64,000 nucleotides of DNA from Phytoseiulus persimilis (taxonomy: Eukaryota > Arthropoda > Arachnida > Mesostigmata > Phytoseiidae): positions 43,768,745 through 43,832,744 of the forward strand of contig CM075102.1 of assembly GCA_037576195.1 (NCBI GenBank), written 5' to 3'. Below are positions 34,851 through 49,462 of the stretch, one piece after another. Below the pieces are notes generated by a model. The model saw only the letters and a list, made by a program, of their open reading frames with translations, ran no database searches and was not told where the DNA came from. Both the position numbers and the translations under genes were made by a program. Position 1 is the first letter of the stretch. The number at the start of each line of letters is the position of its first letter.

Positions 34851-37800
34851 TACGGCGAGATGATGCTGGGTTCTGAAGCGACCGTCTCGACGGACGTCTG
34901 CTTTCACTGATCCCCTTCCCGCGGAGGGTGGAACACCGGTGTCACTGTCTCAGAGGACATCGTGGGCTTTGTCAGAGCTGTCCTGATCTCAAGGAATCGC
35001 GAGCGAAACGGGCACGCGGTTTGGACTCCAGCTCCGCAACGGAAAGTGCTCGAGTTCTTCTTCCTCAACAGTTTCGGTCTGTTCCTACAGCCGTTGCGAT
35101 CTTGGTTTGTTTTCCATCGCGGGGTTCCTAGGATCCACGTCCAGATCTAGGAAAACGTGCACCGCTCCGTACAGCCCTGCGGGAATACAACGACGACGTG
35201 TCTTCGAGCTCACATGTGGGACCGGGCGGCGCACGCGTGTGAGCGCGTCCGATAGCCCGATGCCATCGTCTTCGAGCGATGCCGAGCGTCCTCCACCCGT
35301 TCATTTTATTCGTAACATCCGTCTTTCATTTCCATCAATGCTCACCGTGACCCTCGAGGTGTAACCTTTAACGAAAAGCTGGCGAAGAAGATGACGGCGA
35401 CGTTCCAACGTCGTAGATTCTCTAGACTTACGACTTTTGTCTCGTAATATCTTACAGAAAATCGTCGAATTCGTGTAACCGGGTCTGGTGCGATGTGATG
35501 ACGCTTGACCGTGAGGGCAACAGAAGTCGCATGGAGAATCAATTTCATTTTGAGATGGGAGGCCGACCCGCGCCGCTCCCGGGAACGCTGCGGAGCTCCG
35601 AGAATCGGAAGGGGAACCTTTCGATTTTTTTTCGCAAATTTCAACGCTCGCAGAAGAAAATTCGTTCCATCGAAATTCAGCCCTCGGGGCGACCCGGTTG
35701 CTTCCTATGTTTCGCGGCACGGAATCGATTCCTCCGGTCCTGGATTCGGCTAATAATTCATTTTTTCGCCGGATCGACCTCGGGACATCATACATTTTGA
35801 CGTTGGCTGAGTTCGAACCCTGTAGCCGAACTCGTTGAACGGCTCACCGATCGAGGTTTGGTGCCTAACGAGTTGAAGAGCTCATAGGGGTTGGCTCCTC
35901 GACGATCGATAGACCCGCTCTTCGCATCACCCACTTGCTGTGCATTCCGATTTGGAATCAATGCAGGCGAAATCCAAATACTCCAAACGAGGTCGTTGAA
36001 GAAAGGGCCATACGAGATTTTTCCATCTGAAGGCAGACAGTCTCGCGCGTGTGCAGAACTAGGACAGAATCGAATGTCAGTGGCATCCGCTCGCTCCATC
36101 ATTGGCTTGGGCGCATTCAGTGTACAGTCGCATGACCCATCTCGGCAGAGAGTTCCATCACGATCGAGGGAGGCGGTTTCGGATTTGAATTCGGCTTCGC
36201 GGACGCCTGCTCGAGATGAGCGAAAAGTCGAGTAGAAACTCATAAAATCCAACTTCTCTGATCTAACCACCAACTATAACTGAACAACCCGTTGGTTGGA
36301 CCATTCCTTCCGACACAGCTTTCTGGCTAGCTGTCCGGAGTGGAGGGTCAAGGCTGCTCGTCCACATCAGCAAACCAAGGCAGCATCGGTCCTATGTCCA
36401 GTCATCTTGGTTATCTGCAAGCCATCTTCCAGGAGCTGTCAGGTCTCCGTTCTGTTCCTGCGTAGGAATCCAAGATGCAACATAGCGTTCCTCTTGTTGA
36501 GTTTCCGAGTGTTGACGCGCGATTGCTCATAGCCTTCTCTGCTCCGAATGAGTGTACTTGTTACCTCGTGGCGGCGGCAACGCAAACATTCTCCGCACCG
36601 TCAACGTGCATGGCCTGCGGCTCTGCTCCTCTATTCGATTCCGGTCGCGAACTTTGTGCTTGCGTACCTGGAACCATTGCGACCGTGGCATGGCGTCGTT
36701 CCACGTTCAACGTGCGTCGTGATCGCTTTTGGTTCATGACAATGTTTCCACGAGATGACTGTTGCGCGATCCCTACTCCGAATGATCGGTTGCTTGACAG
36801 TTCTGATGGGCGTGAGAACTTTTTTTCACCAATTAACACACAAATGGAAGATGATCCGTAGACCTCGACCTGAATTGCTTCTCCCGGTTTTTCGGCATTA
36901 TCTGGGCGATGGAGTCCCGAAGACAAGGAGACAAGTTCTTGCCGCAGTCAAGTCATTCTAACTTGTAGGGGGAATCTTGGTCGAATATCGCTCAACTTTC
37001 ACCCGATGATCGCTCGCTCTTGGCATCTCAACCCTGGCCAAGGTGATAGAGGGGAGCGGACAATGAACACATGCAAAAGCCGCTCGCAAATCCCTCGCGG
37101 GTGTAATAGGACTTTCCGCGGCTCTCTCTGCTTCCGCGCCGATTTTCAGAAGTTTCGAAATGAACGAGCTTTTCAAACGATACCTCTGACGTCGCTGTAA
37201 GCCGTCCAGTCTGACGAACGCTACTCCTGTGAGCCAGCTTTGCATCTGATGGAAATGAATCCTCCTCACGCATCAAACGGCAAGTCCATGCGATATCGGG
37301 GGATTGTGAACAAACCATCGGCACAGGCATAATGCACATTGAATGGAAGTGAGTGACCTTCGGATGGGGTTTGCGGCATGAACACCACTGGACCCGCTCC
37401 GCTGAAACGATGAGAAGAGTGAGAATGAACAGGACAAATAGCTCCTTCGCGATACCTGGCGCATCTTCAATCATCGAATTGAGTAGAGACAGTGGAATAT
37501 CATCACTTGGAGCGCCTCGTCAGCAGCTTTCCCGATTAACGATCTCACCAAGAGAATAAATACAAGAAAAAACAAGTCCGCCCGCGTGCAAATTGGTCAG
37601 ATATTAATGAAAGCCTCGCGCAGGGAGCAGAGGCCTTGTCAGTATTCATAAAAGAATAATGAACAGATCCGAAGAGTCCGGAACCCGTGGTGAGTTGGGG
37701 GTACTGAACGAAATCCCGGGATGGACTTCATTCCTTGCATTGGGTCGTGCACTTCTTTGGGAGGGTTTCTCGTCGAAGTCGTCGTCGGCCAACTTTCCTG

Positions 37801-40800
37801 CTTGGAGAAGTTGTTCCCGAAAAGTACATTCGAGCTGGGCGAGAATATGAACTTGGCGAGAGACACCCGTCGCAGGTCGGAACTCCTCCATTTCAGTCAC
37901 TTTTAGTTCAAATTCATAGCGATGCCCGCCGCAAACAACGTACCAGCTCAAACAGGGGAATCAGATGCACACACTTGTGCATCTGCTGGACCTGGGACAG
38001 AGCAGTGGAGTGCCCAACCAAGTGGAACTTGCGTCTACGAGGGTGGACCTACTTAATTTAATGGAGCTAGCCTGGCACTAGTTGTGTGGACGAGCCGATT
38101 TAATGGAACCAAACATTCGCGGGGCGGTCTAGCCAACCCGCTTGAACTCCGAACCCTGATTCCGATCACTGTACGACAGGACGGGGGGACTTTGAGCTGA
38201 CAGCGCCGCAGTATGAGACCGGAACGATGTGCAGGAGACATCATCGAGTAGAGGAGTTCCGAGGAACGATTTCGTTGGATTTCCAACGCCTCAGCAAGAC
38301 TCCTCCTGTTTCTCGCTCCTCACATTTATCGCTGGTCAGGGCAATCGTTGTGAATCGCTGCTTTCGTCAATTGACAACGCTGTCGTCATCCCGCGGCAGC
38401 TGGCAATGAATTTCTGTGGTCGATCGGGTGGACGGCGCTTGTGCTTCCGACTATGGCGTCTTTTGGACGAGCTGCTCTTCGATGACCTCTGTTTGCTTTC
38501 TCGAAGGATTCGCGACCAATTTGACCACTTTTGCCGAGCGATGTTGATTTTGTCCCTCGCGGTCGTGCCCAATTCGCGATCCAGTCTCCAAACACTCGCC
38601 TGCTGCCGCCTGTTTTGTTCTCCCGTGGCGGCCTCCCCTGGCTGGTATTTTTGCTGCTGTTCCTTTCAGCAGACGACTTCGACGCTCCTAGCAAACGAAC
38701 CGCTTCTCTGACCCCACTGACTCAAGTTTAGAAAAGTCGTGTCCGAAAGTTGCTTCCTATCTCAGTCGTCGAGGTCGAAAGTGACACGTATGTCAGGAAC
38801 AGATCACTCGTTGCCCGATTGCAAATCGTGCTTCCAGCTTTTTCCTCTGCGTAATCCCACTCGCCGAGCGGCAGCTGCGATCCCCGGTTCGACCCGGGGC
38901 TGTCGAAGTTCCTTCCCGAATAATTCAAAGTGCTCCTTCTGGCGTGTTTGACTGGAACAGACCTTCGATCGAGGGAGGGGCGGATGTTTCACAGCTCAGG
39001 AATGCTTCTGAAGTGTCTCGCGAATCGTATTACTTTGTTCTGTTCCGAGCGACGGTGCTCGAACCGGAGAGCTCACGGCGGAAGTCCGAACTCGCAATCG
39101 AAACGAGTCATCGAAGAAGGCGCTTGTTGAAGGTGTGGAGAGTGTGGTTGACAAGAATGAACAAATCACGTTGTAAATCCGCGGATCGACCGGAATAACT
39201 CTGAAATTGTTGCAAACTCTTGAGGGAGGCCATCGGTCGCGGAACCGACACTGAGCCCAAGCGTCGCCGCATCGGAGAAAGAATCACTCGAAGAGACTAC
39301 GAAAGATTCAACCGAGATTTCGAATCCCCTCCGTCTCCATTCCTCGACTCAGGCTCAGTGTGACCCTAGCGGGTTCGATCCTGTTTTTCGGCAGGATCTC
39401 GTCGTCATCGGTTTAGATTCTCTGGAACAAAGTCTCTGCTCAAAGCCGGGACACCACTGCGCTCGTCTGTGTGGAGTTCCCCTCCGAAGGCCCTCGAGAG
39501 GTTTGTCCTGGATCGGCATGCGTATTTTGCATGATGTTCCCCCCGATGGAGGCTTTCTTGCTGTCTCGGAACGCGTCGTTGAACTGGTCTTCTCAGTATT
39601 CCTCCGACCGAGGGCTCCACTCGGCCCCATGTGTCTGTATTCCGCTTCGTTCACCTCTTTCTCTCTATGCTGCTGACTTTTGTTCCACCCTCTTGGGGCA
39701 GTTTGCTCTTACGAGGCTCGTGAAAGCATCGATGAACCGTTCGGGAAATTTGTTGTTGCGTCCAGCAACCGAAGTACCAGCGGACTTTAGAACGACCCAG
39801 GTTTCTGGATTGGTGCAGGAAAGGAAGCGAGCGAGAAGCATCTCATTGTTTCGAATGCATAGCGGGCGGCATTTTAAACGCCTACAAGCAACCGGGTCAA
39901 GGGTCAAGAACGGCGAACATTCATACGACTCGAATTTTGGAATCATAATAATCACGGGTGATTCCGGTGAATACGGCGGACGCGGCATCGAAGCGATTCC
40001 TGCAATCAGTGTGTTCTAGATCCTCGTCGTAGACGAGCGAGGCACGACAGCGCGGCTGCGACGTGGAACAGACTGCTGCTGCGCGAGGTTGATCTTCAGA
40101 CACTAGATACCTCCTGCAAACGCGCATCGAAAGGAAGCAAGCAGGGAACCCGACACCCTCGTGTCAGATGGAGCCGACTCGGGCGCAACCTTCGCTCCAG
40201 CAGCTCGACTGATTCCAACTCCGTCAGCAGCAAGCCAATTTGAATATTGACGCCGGCAAGTCACCCGGCAACAGAACAGAAAGAAGCGGAGCGCACTCCG
40301 CATGAGTGAAAGCTCCTCTCGTAGGAACGAGGTACCATCGTCGGAGCGTTTCTCTTTGTCCCTGCATTGAGCCTGTATATACAATGACACATTGACGCGA
40401 CTCTCTGGAACTTGAGCGATTCCTCCTCTCTTGGAGCGCGATATTCGTCTCATTTCGGAGTCAACAAGCCGAGCGAACGGAAATCCTCTTCTGCGAGCAC
40501 GTCCACTAGGATCGACTGGGAAACGTCGCCGTCGCAGAGAAAAACTCTCTGTTCTCCCGTGATGCGCCAGAGCGAGTGAGGTCGAGTTTGTCGATATCAT
40601 GATTCTACAATGTGGAAGGGGTGAACAAAGACGAGGTCGTGGGATCCTGCGTTTACACAAACAGTGGGCGGGCTCAGTGAGACCGTTGGGACGCCGCTTC
40701 CCCGCGGGAGCTGTGTCCATGCTTCGAGAGCTTTTTTCTGCGAAACACGAGCTGAACGCAGGATTCGAACGTAGAGCAGATTGCAAAACCCAACCAGCGT

Positions 40801-43776
40801 TTCCTTCGCCTGGAACTAAGATTCTCTCCAAGGATTCAGCGGGGTCCTAACTGAGGTTGTTGTTGTTGTGGAACCACCATGTCTTGGGAGTCCGGTCGAT
40901 TTTTTGCCAGAGCGGGACTTTGCTGTTGACGCTGAAGAAATAACCCGGTCCGCGTCTTCCCCAAAGCGATCCAGATGTCACTCCCGAAAGCTCTGCGGCG
41001 ATTGGTCGCAGCCCATGAGGAACAGTCGGGCCTCGGATCTCCAAGAAAAAACTCCCCGTCTCCGTGACGTTTACGTTCCCGATCGGCGACGAGCGGCGGG
41101 CCATGCACCGAAAAAAACAGCCAGCCGATGCCACCAATCAGCAACGGCAGCATCAACAAGCAGCTGATTCGAAGTTCCAGGACTTCGGGCTCCACAAGTA
41201 GGACCCTCGAAGCCAGAGGCGTTCTGCCGCCGTTTTGAGGAATAACAGGAGCAATCTGATCACTCGCCTGTTCCTGAGCGTTACTCCATCCGCTGTGTTG
41301 CTTCCCTCTGCATATCTGCAACGACCGACTGTTCACCGGAGGCGCGAGCTCCGAGATACCCAAATGGTTGGCGGGCCCGAGATCGAGAACGAGGAGTGTT
41401 TTTTGCGCTGAAAAGTTCAAAATCGACGGGGAACATTCCCGACAACAGGGATCTGAACTCATGACTCTCTCCACGTTTGGCCGATCAAGTTGAGGCTCCG
41501 TCCATATATTCCCCTCGTGAGTCAGGCGAAACCTGCGCCGCAGCGATTCTAAGCAGGAGAGAAAAAGCTTTGTCCATGTATGACTTTTATGAACGGGGAT
41601 CTTGACCTCAGAACACCAGCCGGAGAAACGAACCGAGAAAGAGGGTATCTCATGTCAACCCGTAGCCGACGGAGAACACCCGCAGACGCTCGACCGGGCT
41701 AGCCAACTAAGTAACCGACTGGAGTCTTTCCCAAATAACGCAACCCACTCCCGCAACCAATCAACGGAGTCACGTACGCCTCATGCAGTGCCTCACGTCG
41801 AGTCCCGTTCCCAATTCAGGAGCGAATGACAGCGTTGCTGCTTGAATGATGTGCTGCTTGCGATCACGACATCCTATCGATAGACGCACAACGACCAGGC
41901 TCCGGGGAAACCCGCTCCTTCACATCGTTCGGCCTGCTGAGACTAGAAACTTCTCTATTCAAGCAACACTGAAGTTGTGCCCCATCCGAATTATCCAGTG
42001 CGATGTCGATTACCGCGAGGAAAGGAAAAACAGTTGTGCTCGTGAGAGCCGCTGCACGACCGCGGGTTTTTTGTGTCGCGTTGGCGATGAGGGAGGTCCG
42101 TTGGCCATTGGTAGGTCCGTTGGCCGACGTTCCACCGGGCTGTGGCGAATCGAATACCCTGGAAGGACGAATAATAATCCAAACCGGTGCAGGCAATGGT
42201 GCGCGAGTTTCCGATTCGGGGAGCGATAGCTGATACGGATAACTCGAGCAGACTCCGATTTCGAAGCATGAGTGAACTTTGCGGCCAGGGGGAGGCGGGA
42301 GGAGAAAAATGAATTCTCCTGCGGTCGGATCACGTTCATCATTACAACTTACGTCGGGAAAAAAGAGGGGAAGACAACGAACCATTTTCGGCTCCTCTTT
42401 TGACCCTTATCTCTCTCCACTGCCCCTCCCTTGGGGCCCTCGTTTTTCTTCCTCTTTTCCGGGACGACTCGTGTCGATATGCGGAACATGCTGGCAAAGC
42501 GGGGCGTGCCTTCGGCTCTCTCGGCAGCAGCGTCGGGAGCGCCTCGCTGGAGGGGCTGCGAGAGCGGGCGCGACGGGCCCTCAACCGATTTTAATCAGAA
42601 GCACTCAACATAACCAACACACGCATAGGAGATTCGCAGAGCTGGGAAAAAATACGTCCTCTGCTTACTGCTTGCTCCTGCGCAACGCGAGCAGCGCATT
42701 CGAAATTTTCTCCTCCTGTTAGCTCCGTTCCGGGAACGTGATCGTTCCTGACTGCACGCTCTTCGAATATCTTGAAGGCTTCCGCGTCACGGTTCATCTG
42801 AAAAGGAATCCTGTTCCGGCGTTAACCTTCCCTCGGAAAGATCCCACAGGAAAGCCCGGCTCCTTCGAGAACTAGAGTGGGTACATAGACTTCGAAGTTT
42901 CATAAGCTTTGACGATTCCCTGGGGAAAAGTTGGGAGTTTTTCGGGGACTGCGGGAAGTTCGAGCGGCTCGCCGCGGGCGCGGAGCAGCTTCGTAGACCT
43001 GGGCGCGAGCGGGAGACTGGGCAAAGTCTCGTCGACCGTTTGCAAACTCCACGGAAGGGGGAACAATTGCATCGTATTGGCGTCCTTTGCACCTGTTCAC
43101 TCCGTAGCTCCGATATCATCGGGCGGATCGGAAGTCGACCCGGAAATCGGTTGCCTGCATTATTATGATTACACCTCCGAGTCTGGCTCACCTTTCCGCG
43201 AACCTAGCTCCTTACTGACTCACTCAACCTCCTTCCCGGCTACTCACCGTATTTCCAAGGCGGGCGTCGTCGACGTTTACGCTTTCGCAATTGTTTTCGA
43301 GACGTAAAGCCTGGCAAAGCCTCGTTGACAGAGCGCCTCGATGCCGGATGAGGTGCGTTCAGGGGTTCTCATGGAAATTTATTCATGAACCTCCGCAAGC
43401 AGGGAATGTAGGCAGCGTCTCTTGCTCTCGCAAAACAAAAATTCGGGAGCGTCTATTCGTCGCCTACGTTCCTCAGAGACGGCCCAAGCTCCTGAAAGCT
43501 CTGCTGCCGCTGCTTCTTTTGTCCTCCGTGTAGGACAAAACGAGCTTTGCGAGAACGCTCGCATAGCGGGCAGGTCAAGATGTCAATTAACTTTTTCCTC
43601 GCTTTGCTTTCAACTCTTCCTCTGATCATCGAGCTCGAGGCGGCGGGTTGCTCTGGGGCGCGGGGACGTCGACCGCTGCCTTCAGGAGGAAATCAGGAAC
43701 TCGGTCCGAAGGTCTGGTTTCGGGCCAATCTAAACACATATCATGTGTAGTACATCTCCCACTGGGACGGCGGCCG
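34851..43776. other. No gene recognised apart from the 37.3 kb candidate
   Basis: A minus-strand frame 41474-40836 (212 codons) carries one hydrophobic segment and Gln runs but no known domain. At 42385 on the minus strand an ATG in AAAATGG context is followed after 11 codons by gtaagt; the only acceptor that keeps a frame open is a weak AAG. A GTCCGTTGGCC direct repeat occurs near 42096-42131. Confidence 0.45.
37266..37401 (-). CDS. Candidate terminal exon after a very strong acceptor
   Basis: A pyrimidine tract of about 35 bases ends in cgtttcag just upstream. One frame then runs 44 codons to TGA at 37268-37266 (VVFMPQTPSEGHSLPFNVHY and onward). Another frame reads through the tract and looks like a signal peptide followed by CSCRKPHPK; that appearance is probably produced by the pyrimidine tract. 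No upstream exon with the right phase was found. Confidence 0.25.
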
Positions 43777-44213
43777 ATGAAACATCGCAGAGCCTGCCTG
43801 TGGCCTTCTCGGTTGCTCTTCGTTGTGGTCATAATAGTGCTCTGGACTGCGCCGGACAGGCCATCTTCTGTCGGTCTCTCGTTGCCTGGTGGGGCTTATG
43901 TTGAAACATGGGATATGAGAGGCAACTCCGCCAACCATCGAGCCCCAGGGCACGGGAACTTAACTTTTTCCCTCAACGACGGTAGAAGAATTAGTGGTAG
44001 TGGCGACAAGCTCTAAAGGAGAGCTTTCCGTGGACCGAGTTTGGCGAATAGCGGATTTTTCGCTAACTCCCTACTCGCGGACCTCTTCATGAGTGCAGCC
44101 GCTCCGAACACCGATTGAGTCTGCGTCGGGGAACGCTCTTCTCCCCGAAGCGATGAGTGTGGGGCGAAGGTTCTCCTTGGAAAGAGCTCGTACGGAACTC
44201 GGTTTCCAAGTGC
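43777..44213 (+). CDS. Candidate first exon of a signal-anchor or secreted protein
   Basis: The ATG at 43777 (context GGCCGATGA) starts a basic then hydrophobic segment (MKHRRACLWPSRLLFVVVII), as in type II membrane or secreted proteins. The frame is open to the donor AACGACG|gtaga at 43981. An intron of about 110 bp with the branch-like gctaac follows. Two acceptors compete at gag|TGCAG|. The first keeps a frame open that runs through PEAMSVGRRFSLERARTELG; the second stops after six codons. No family is recognised. Confidence 0.25.
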
Positions 44214-47200
44214 CGATCCAACGAAACCCGCCGTTGGATCTGCTTCAACATCCGGAGGAAACGGAAGTAGCAAGGGATGAACGTTTTGATCGAGCCAGTA
44301 GGTGGGTTCGGATCTTGCGGAAAAGAAACAAGAAGCAATACAAACAGTATCTGATCGCTCAACTTCGCGCTTGTTCCTGCTGTCGCCGAAGATGCCTGGG
44401 ACAAGGCGAACAGGAGCGGAATACGTTTGCGGCGACTCATTGTTGCTGTTTCCGACATCAATTACTACGTCCGGTGGTCTATTTCACCCATATTTCTGTC
44501 CTCTGACAAAGCGAACGGAGCTCTCCTGTGCGTGCAGTGCCCAGGAGCGTGCCAGAGGTCTCCGAAGAGTCGCCAGCAACGGTCGATTGTCTTGCCGTCT
44601 GCTCACCAAGGAATGGTCAAGTCAGACTCCCCACTATCCCGCCCTATACCGCGCTGCCCGGATCTGGATCTCGCACTGCGGGGATCGAGCTGATCACTGG
44701 TACGAAGCCAATAAAGTCAAGAAGGAGCTCAACAAGTTCTCTCGTTTATCAACGATAGGCTCGCGCCCCGGCGGAGTCGAGATAGACAACTTCTGCGCTG
44801 CTGCAGGAAGGGAAAGAGGTCGATTCCATTCCTCTCTCTCTGTTTTGGGGAACGATGTGTTCACAGACTTCTATGTCACCTTCTCGATCAATTCCCGATT
44901 CCTTCTATCGTCGCTGCCATCGTGGTGAAGTCAGGATACGAAACGCCTCAAACCTTTCCGGAGAGAAACTTCCACAAAGTAGCCGTCGTCCGAGCCGAGT
45001 TTCGAAACTGACGTCAACGCGGAGCTCCACCTGGACCAACACTGACCTCCGGCCTGGAATTATCCCGAAATTGTTGACTCTTTCGCGGTTGCGGGAAGCA
45101 AGCGATTCAGGTGGAACTTCCCGGAGAAACTTTTCCGGATTTCGCCGAGCCTGTTTGTTGCCACAGGTCGGCCAAATCCGACCGCGGTCTCTCGTTGACC
45201 TCAGCTCCGTTCAAATGCCGGGATCCAGTCAGCACACGGACGCTTGATGTGGTAACATTCGGTTGTTGGGTGAATATTCTGATCCGCAGCGGTTCCGCCT
45301 GGCTTCCAATGAGTTCGGCCGAGGAGCTGATTATAATTGTACGAATCAGCCGCAGCGTGAATAAAACATTGGGGGAAGTAGAGTTTCCCGACACAAAACA
45401 GACGAGAATTGAATCCCGAGCCCAACGAAACTCTTCATCCCAGAATCGCGGGTATCGATCGTGATATTTATGCCTTCCTGACTTTCTTTCCCTATTCATG
45501 ACTCTTGCTTCGAACAATTTTTGATCGTTCGATGATCAGGAACTTGTTTGAACCATGGCATGAGACGTGAACTTCAAGTGTTCCTCATTGTGGGATAACT
45601 GCCTCAAGCCCCTTCACCTCGTGTGCCGACGGATGTGCTCTGCGGAGACGGGGTTTTCCCGAAACCTAAACCCATGAGACGCTCCTTGTCCGTTGGCTCC
45701 CTCCGTCAGATCCTACGATCCGAGAATCCGTCGCAAGGACGCACGACTTCGGAGGCAGACCGGACTGGGACAGAACCCGCACCGCCCGCGATTGACAGCA
45801 TAATTCAATAACCCCTATTACATGTAATGTCGGCTGAAAGCTCTTGTTCGCGGAGCACGTTTCTCGGGGGAACAGGAAAGATTTCGTGTTCGCGCAAGAC
45901 TCATTTTTCTGTTTCCCTCCATCCCGTCGCAGCGGTGGCGCTCTTTTCTCCGAGCTGCCATCTAGTGCGTATAAACCTCTGTACCTGACGACAGCTCAGA
46001 ATAGGTTAATTGAGAGTGCGCGTGTGTGCTCTTCATTGTTTTTTGGAACTTCCGGCACTCGGGAGTAACGAGACCGGTGGCGACACCGATCGCGGAGGCC
46101 AGCTCAGGGAATTTCCGCTCGAAAAATCTGTCTGCACCCCCGCGCACCTCATCTTTCAGGCCTTGCCGGGTCCTCGGCGAGGACGCCCATGATGCTGATA
46201 ACGATGATGAGGCTTGAAAGACGATACCATGTTGGTTATCCAATCGGTAGCTTGCGACAGGAATCGCAGGCTTTCTCTCTCTAGTCGCCCATCGAAACCG
46301 GATACCTCGCGAGCGATTGCTGTTCTTCGGATAGCGAAACGGGTACTCGAGTCAGGATACTCGCGACGAGTGCGGCACAGAGGGAGGAACACCGTGCAGC
46401 TCGGGAGCTGGACGCTGTGCAATCGGGTTTCCGTTGAACGTAGATGGTCCCGCAAGTGGGCAGACCCCACACCGTCCACAAGCCGAACTACGGAGATCAC
46501 TCTCGATGGCTATCGCTTGACTTCTCCTCGGGGCTGGAAATTGCTCGTCCGAACGAAAGAGCGACTTTGCGGAACGAAGCCAGATGCCGGATGGCTAATG
46601 TCGTTACAGAAACGGCAGCTAGGCAGTCGACTAGGCGGCCCGGCGGGCGAAAGTGGCGTCGATCCTGTACAAACGCATTGCCCGCGGGCAAACAGACAAC
46701 AATCATCCGGAGGCTCGGCACGCAGATCCGTATGCTGCGCGTGCGCAACGAGAATCGCGGACTGCCGGGTATCATCAGATTAGAGAAAATTTCGTTGCGT
46801 CCACAACTCGGAGACTTTTCCGCCGATCCGGTTCCACCTGTCTAGTTATACCTGTGTAGTTTGGGCAGCACCGGCACCCACTCGAGGCCGTCGTACACTC
46901 GGATGTAACTCTTCTTGATTCCTGCGCGTCGAGCTACCCGGGGATTGACGCTTGATTCTCTTCTCGGTCCAGAATGACGGGCTGCTGAGATTTCAGGATT
47001 AGCGTTGTCGCGTAAGACGCGAAACTGCAGAACCGTACAAAAACTCGCTGATGACGGGCGACGCAATGGGCCGAAGCCCTTGACTTGTCGATTTTGTACT
47101 TGTTTGCTCGTTTGCTTGGTCGAACGCTAGCGGGCGCCCATGCGTAGGCTCAGCCGCCGGACGTAGGAGGGTCAAAACATCAGAAAAATGTTGGAACCGT

Positions 47201-49462
47201 CGCTAGCCGACCGTTGTCGTCGCCGTTGGTGCCGCTCGGAGACCGCAGATTAATCGTTTTGCGCGACTGCCCGTTCGCCCAGCCGCCTGCTCGTTTTCCC
47301 GCTCGCTCGCTAGCAGTCCGTTAGGCTTGCTCGATCCTGACCAATATCGAGATTTTTCTGATCCTGTTCGTCCGGCTAGCTCGGTGCTGACGCTTGCAAT
47401 TAAACCCGTCTCTCAGTGCACATACTCGCCTGTACAGCTCTCGTCCCTCAATCAGACAGTCACCCATTCGTTGGCATCCGCTTGCGAAAGCTGAGCGATC
47501 AGTTGTCGCCTGGCATAACTTGCGATGACGCAATGTCGGCTGATGGCGGATATGTGCACGCTGCGACAGCGCCAGCCAAGTCGGCGACATTCGTACGTCA
47601 GAAAAATCAACTGATCGGAGCCTCGAGTGACCCCGATCACGCTCGCGATCGATACAAGCCGAATGCATGCCACTCGGGGAAACATCGGCCGAGCGCCTCG
47701 AGTACGCCTCTTGCAAGCCAGCTCGACAAACGGTGCTCACATTGCTGCGCACACGATTTTAGATTCCATGGGATCGGAGGCCACAAGGAGAATGTTGAAC
47801 GCGTCTGTATACGCTCTATCGACTCCGGATACGCAATGGGCGGGAGTTCACCCGCAACAGAAGTGCGAAATGCGGAGGAATCCGGTCCCACGAGTTCAGC
47901 ATCGGGGAACAATGCTCTCAAAGAAGCTCGAGAAGATACAAATCGATGCTCCTCCGCGCGGGAGACGAACATGAAACAGCATTCCATTGGAAAGTGGCGA
48001 GCTTTGCGAAACTCTTCCTGAGACTTGGCGGTGTTCAACGAGTTCCCCGAGAGGAACGTGCGATTGATAGATTGCACCGATCGAAATTGAAGATATATAG
48101 ACGGGTGGTCAGCGGCACACGTGCAGATTAGCACCACCCGTTGCCTCCCTCACCTATCAGCGGCTTAAACTGAGTAGAGCCTGGAATTAGAGGGAGGTTC
48201 CACGACAGGGGCCAGGATGAGCCTAGACATCGTCTAACGCGCCCATTGTTTTGTCTCGGAGAGGTCGTATCGAGGATTACTCAAGGAACCTCCCTAGACT
48301 CCGAAACTCGGCTAAGACAGGGCAACGATCATTTCGTTGAACTACTGCGATTGCAAGAAGCTGCTGTCTGATCTGGAGCATCCGCATGGTGTCGGAGCGA
48401 TTTCCCCAGCAGGCACCAAGCTAGCACTCAAACCAGTTTGAAGCCTGGAAGCCAGGAAGGCAGCATTCCTGGTCTCTATTGGAACAGATGCCTGACCTTC
48501 AAGGTGGGAATTTCGACAGCCCTGCTTGGCTTTCAGCGTGGAGCACTTCCTATTCGTACGAGATGCTCCGGTATGGCCGTGGACATCCTTTCCCGACGCT
48601 CGATTTTCCGAAAAAGGAAAACAGAGGAGTCCAGGACATCGGATGCTGCTGCTGCCTTAGCGAATTTCCGACACAGCGGATCGCAGCGTGCGACAGTGGG
48701 TTCCTGCTACAACGAAGAATGGGTGACAATATTGCCGGATTCGGTGACCTGTGCTCCGACTTCGCTGTTGTCCACGGCGTTTGTGACCTCTGGCAGACCG
48801 CGCCGCGTTATCGATTCGAGAACACCACCGTGAACAGTGACACAGGAGACAACGACGGCAGGAGCGAGGAAATCACTTATTTGTGTCTACGGCGCCCTGA
48901 GAGCCCAGCGGAGCGTCTGAAGTCAGCTGCGAAAATCATCGATCATTGATTCGCTAGCGAGCGCTCGCGTCGAATTCGGCTTGTTTGTTCACTCAGACAG
49001 CTGGAGACAGCGGAAAACTCTGGACAGCCGGCTGTGGGAACGTCGATTCCACGTTCCGCATCAAACAGGCCGAAGGCGGGCTCACACCTACATAATTCCG
49101 TTCCAAGTTGAGAGTGGCGACTTGAATACGATGAAGGCGCTGAGCCGTCCGCTGAGCGCAGGGCACAACTCGGCAACCTGGCGAGTTGGACCGCTCCTTG
49201 AAGGTTGCAGCTTCGAAAACAGAAGTGCTCAAGAAGAAGGAAGCAGAGTAAGGAGAACAGAGAAAGTGTAATAAACGGAGTTGCAACGATTCAGTGGCAT
49301 CTGGAGAACTAGCATCAGAGTGGTCGCGAGAAGAGCACTACATGAAAAACCGTCTTACAGACTCCACTGTCGAAGTTTCGAGCGAGTCTGTTTCCTCCCG
49401 ATCCTGTCGCCAGCTTTTCTCGTCAGCCCGAAGAGAGTCCAAACACAAACTTCGTTCATATT
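44214..49462. other. No gene recognised
   Basis: A minus-strand frame ending at about 46851 with donor ACACAG|gtataa contains KKSYIRVYDGLEWVPVLPK, which looks protein-like. It lacks a convincing acceptor and I cannot name a family. Confidence 0.4.

Noticed and set aside
37266..37474. Minus-strand frame that looks like a signal peptide followed by CSCRKPHPK, suggesting a metalloproteinase-inhibitor (TIMP-like) protein
   Set aside because: The hydrophobic stretch coincides exactly with a long pyrimidine tract ending in cag, which reads as a splice acceptor. In TIMPs the CxC motif must be at the mature N-terminus, whereas here extra residues precede it. The rest of the inhibitor fold is not present in one frame.
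40103..41474. Two adjacent long minus-strand frames of 242 and 212 codons
   Set aside because: Neither has a recognisable domain, coding-like composition or supporting splice structure. Frames of this length are expected occasionally at this base composition.
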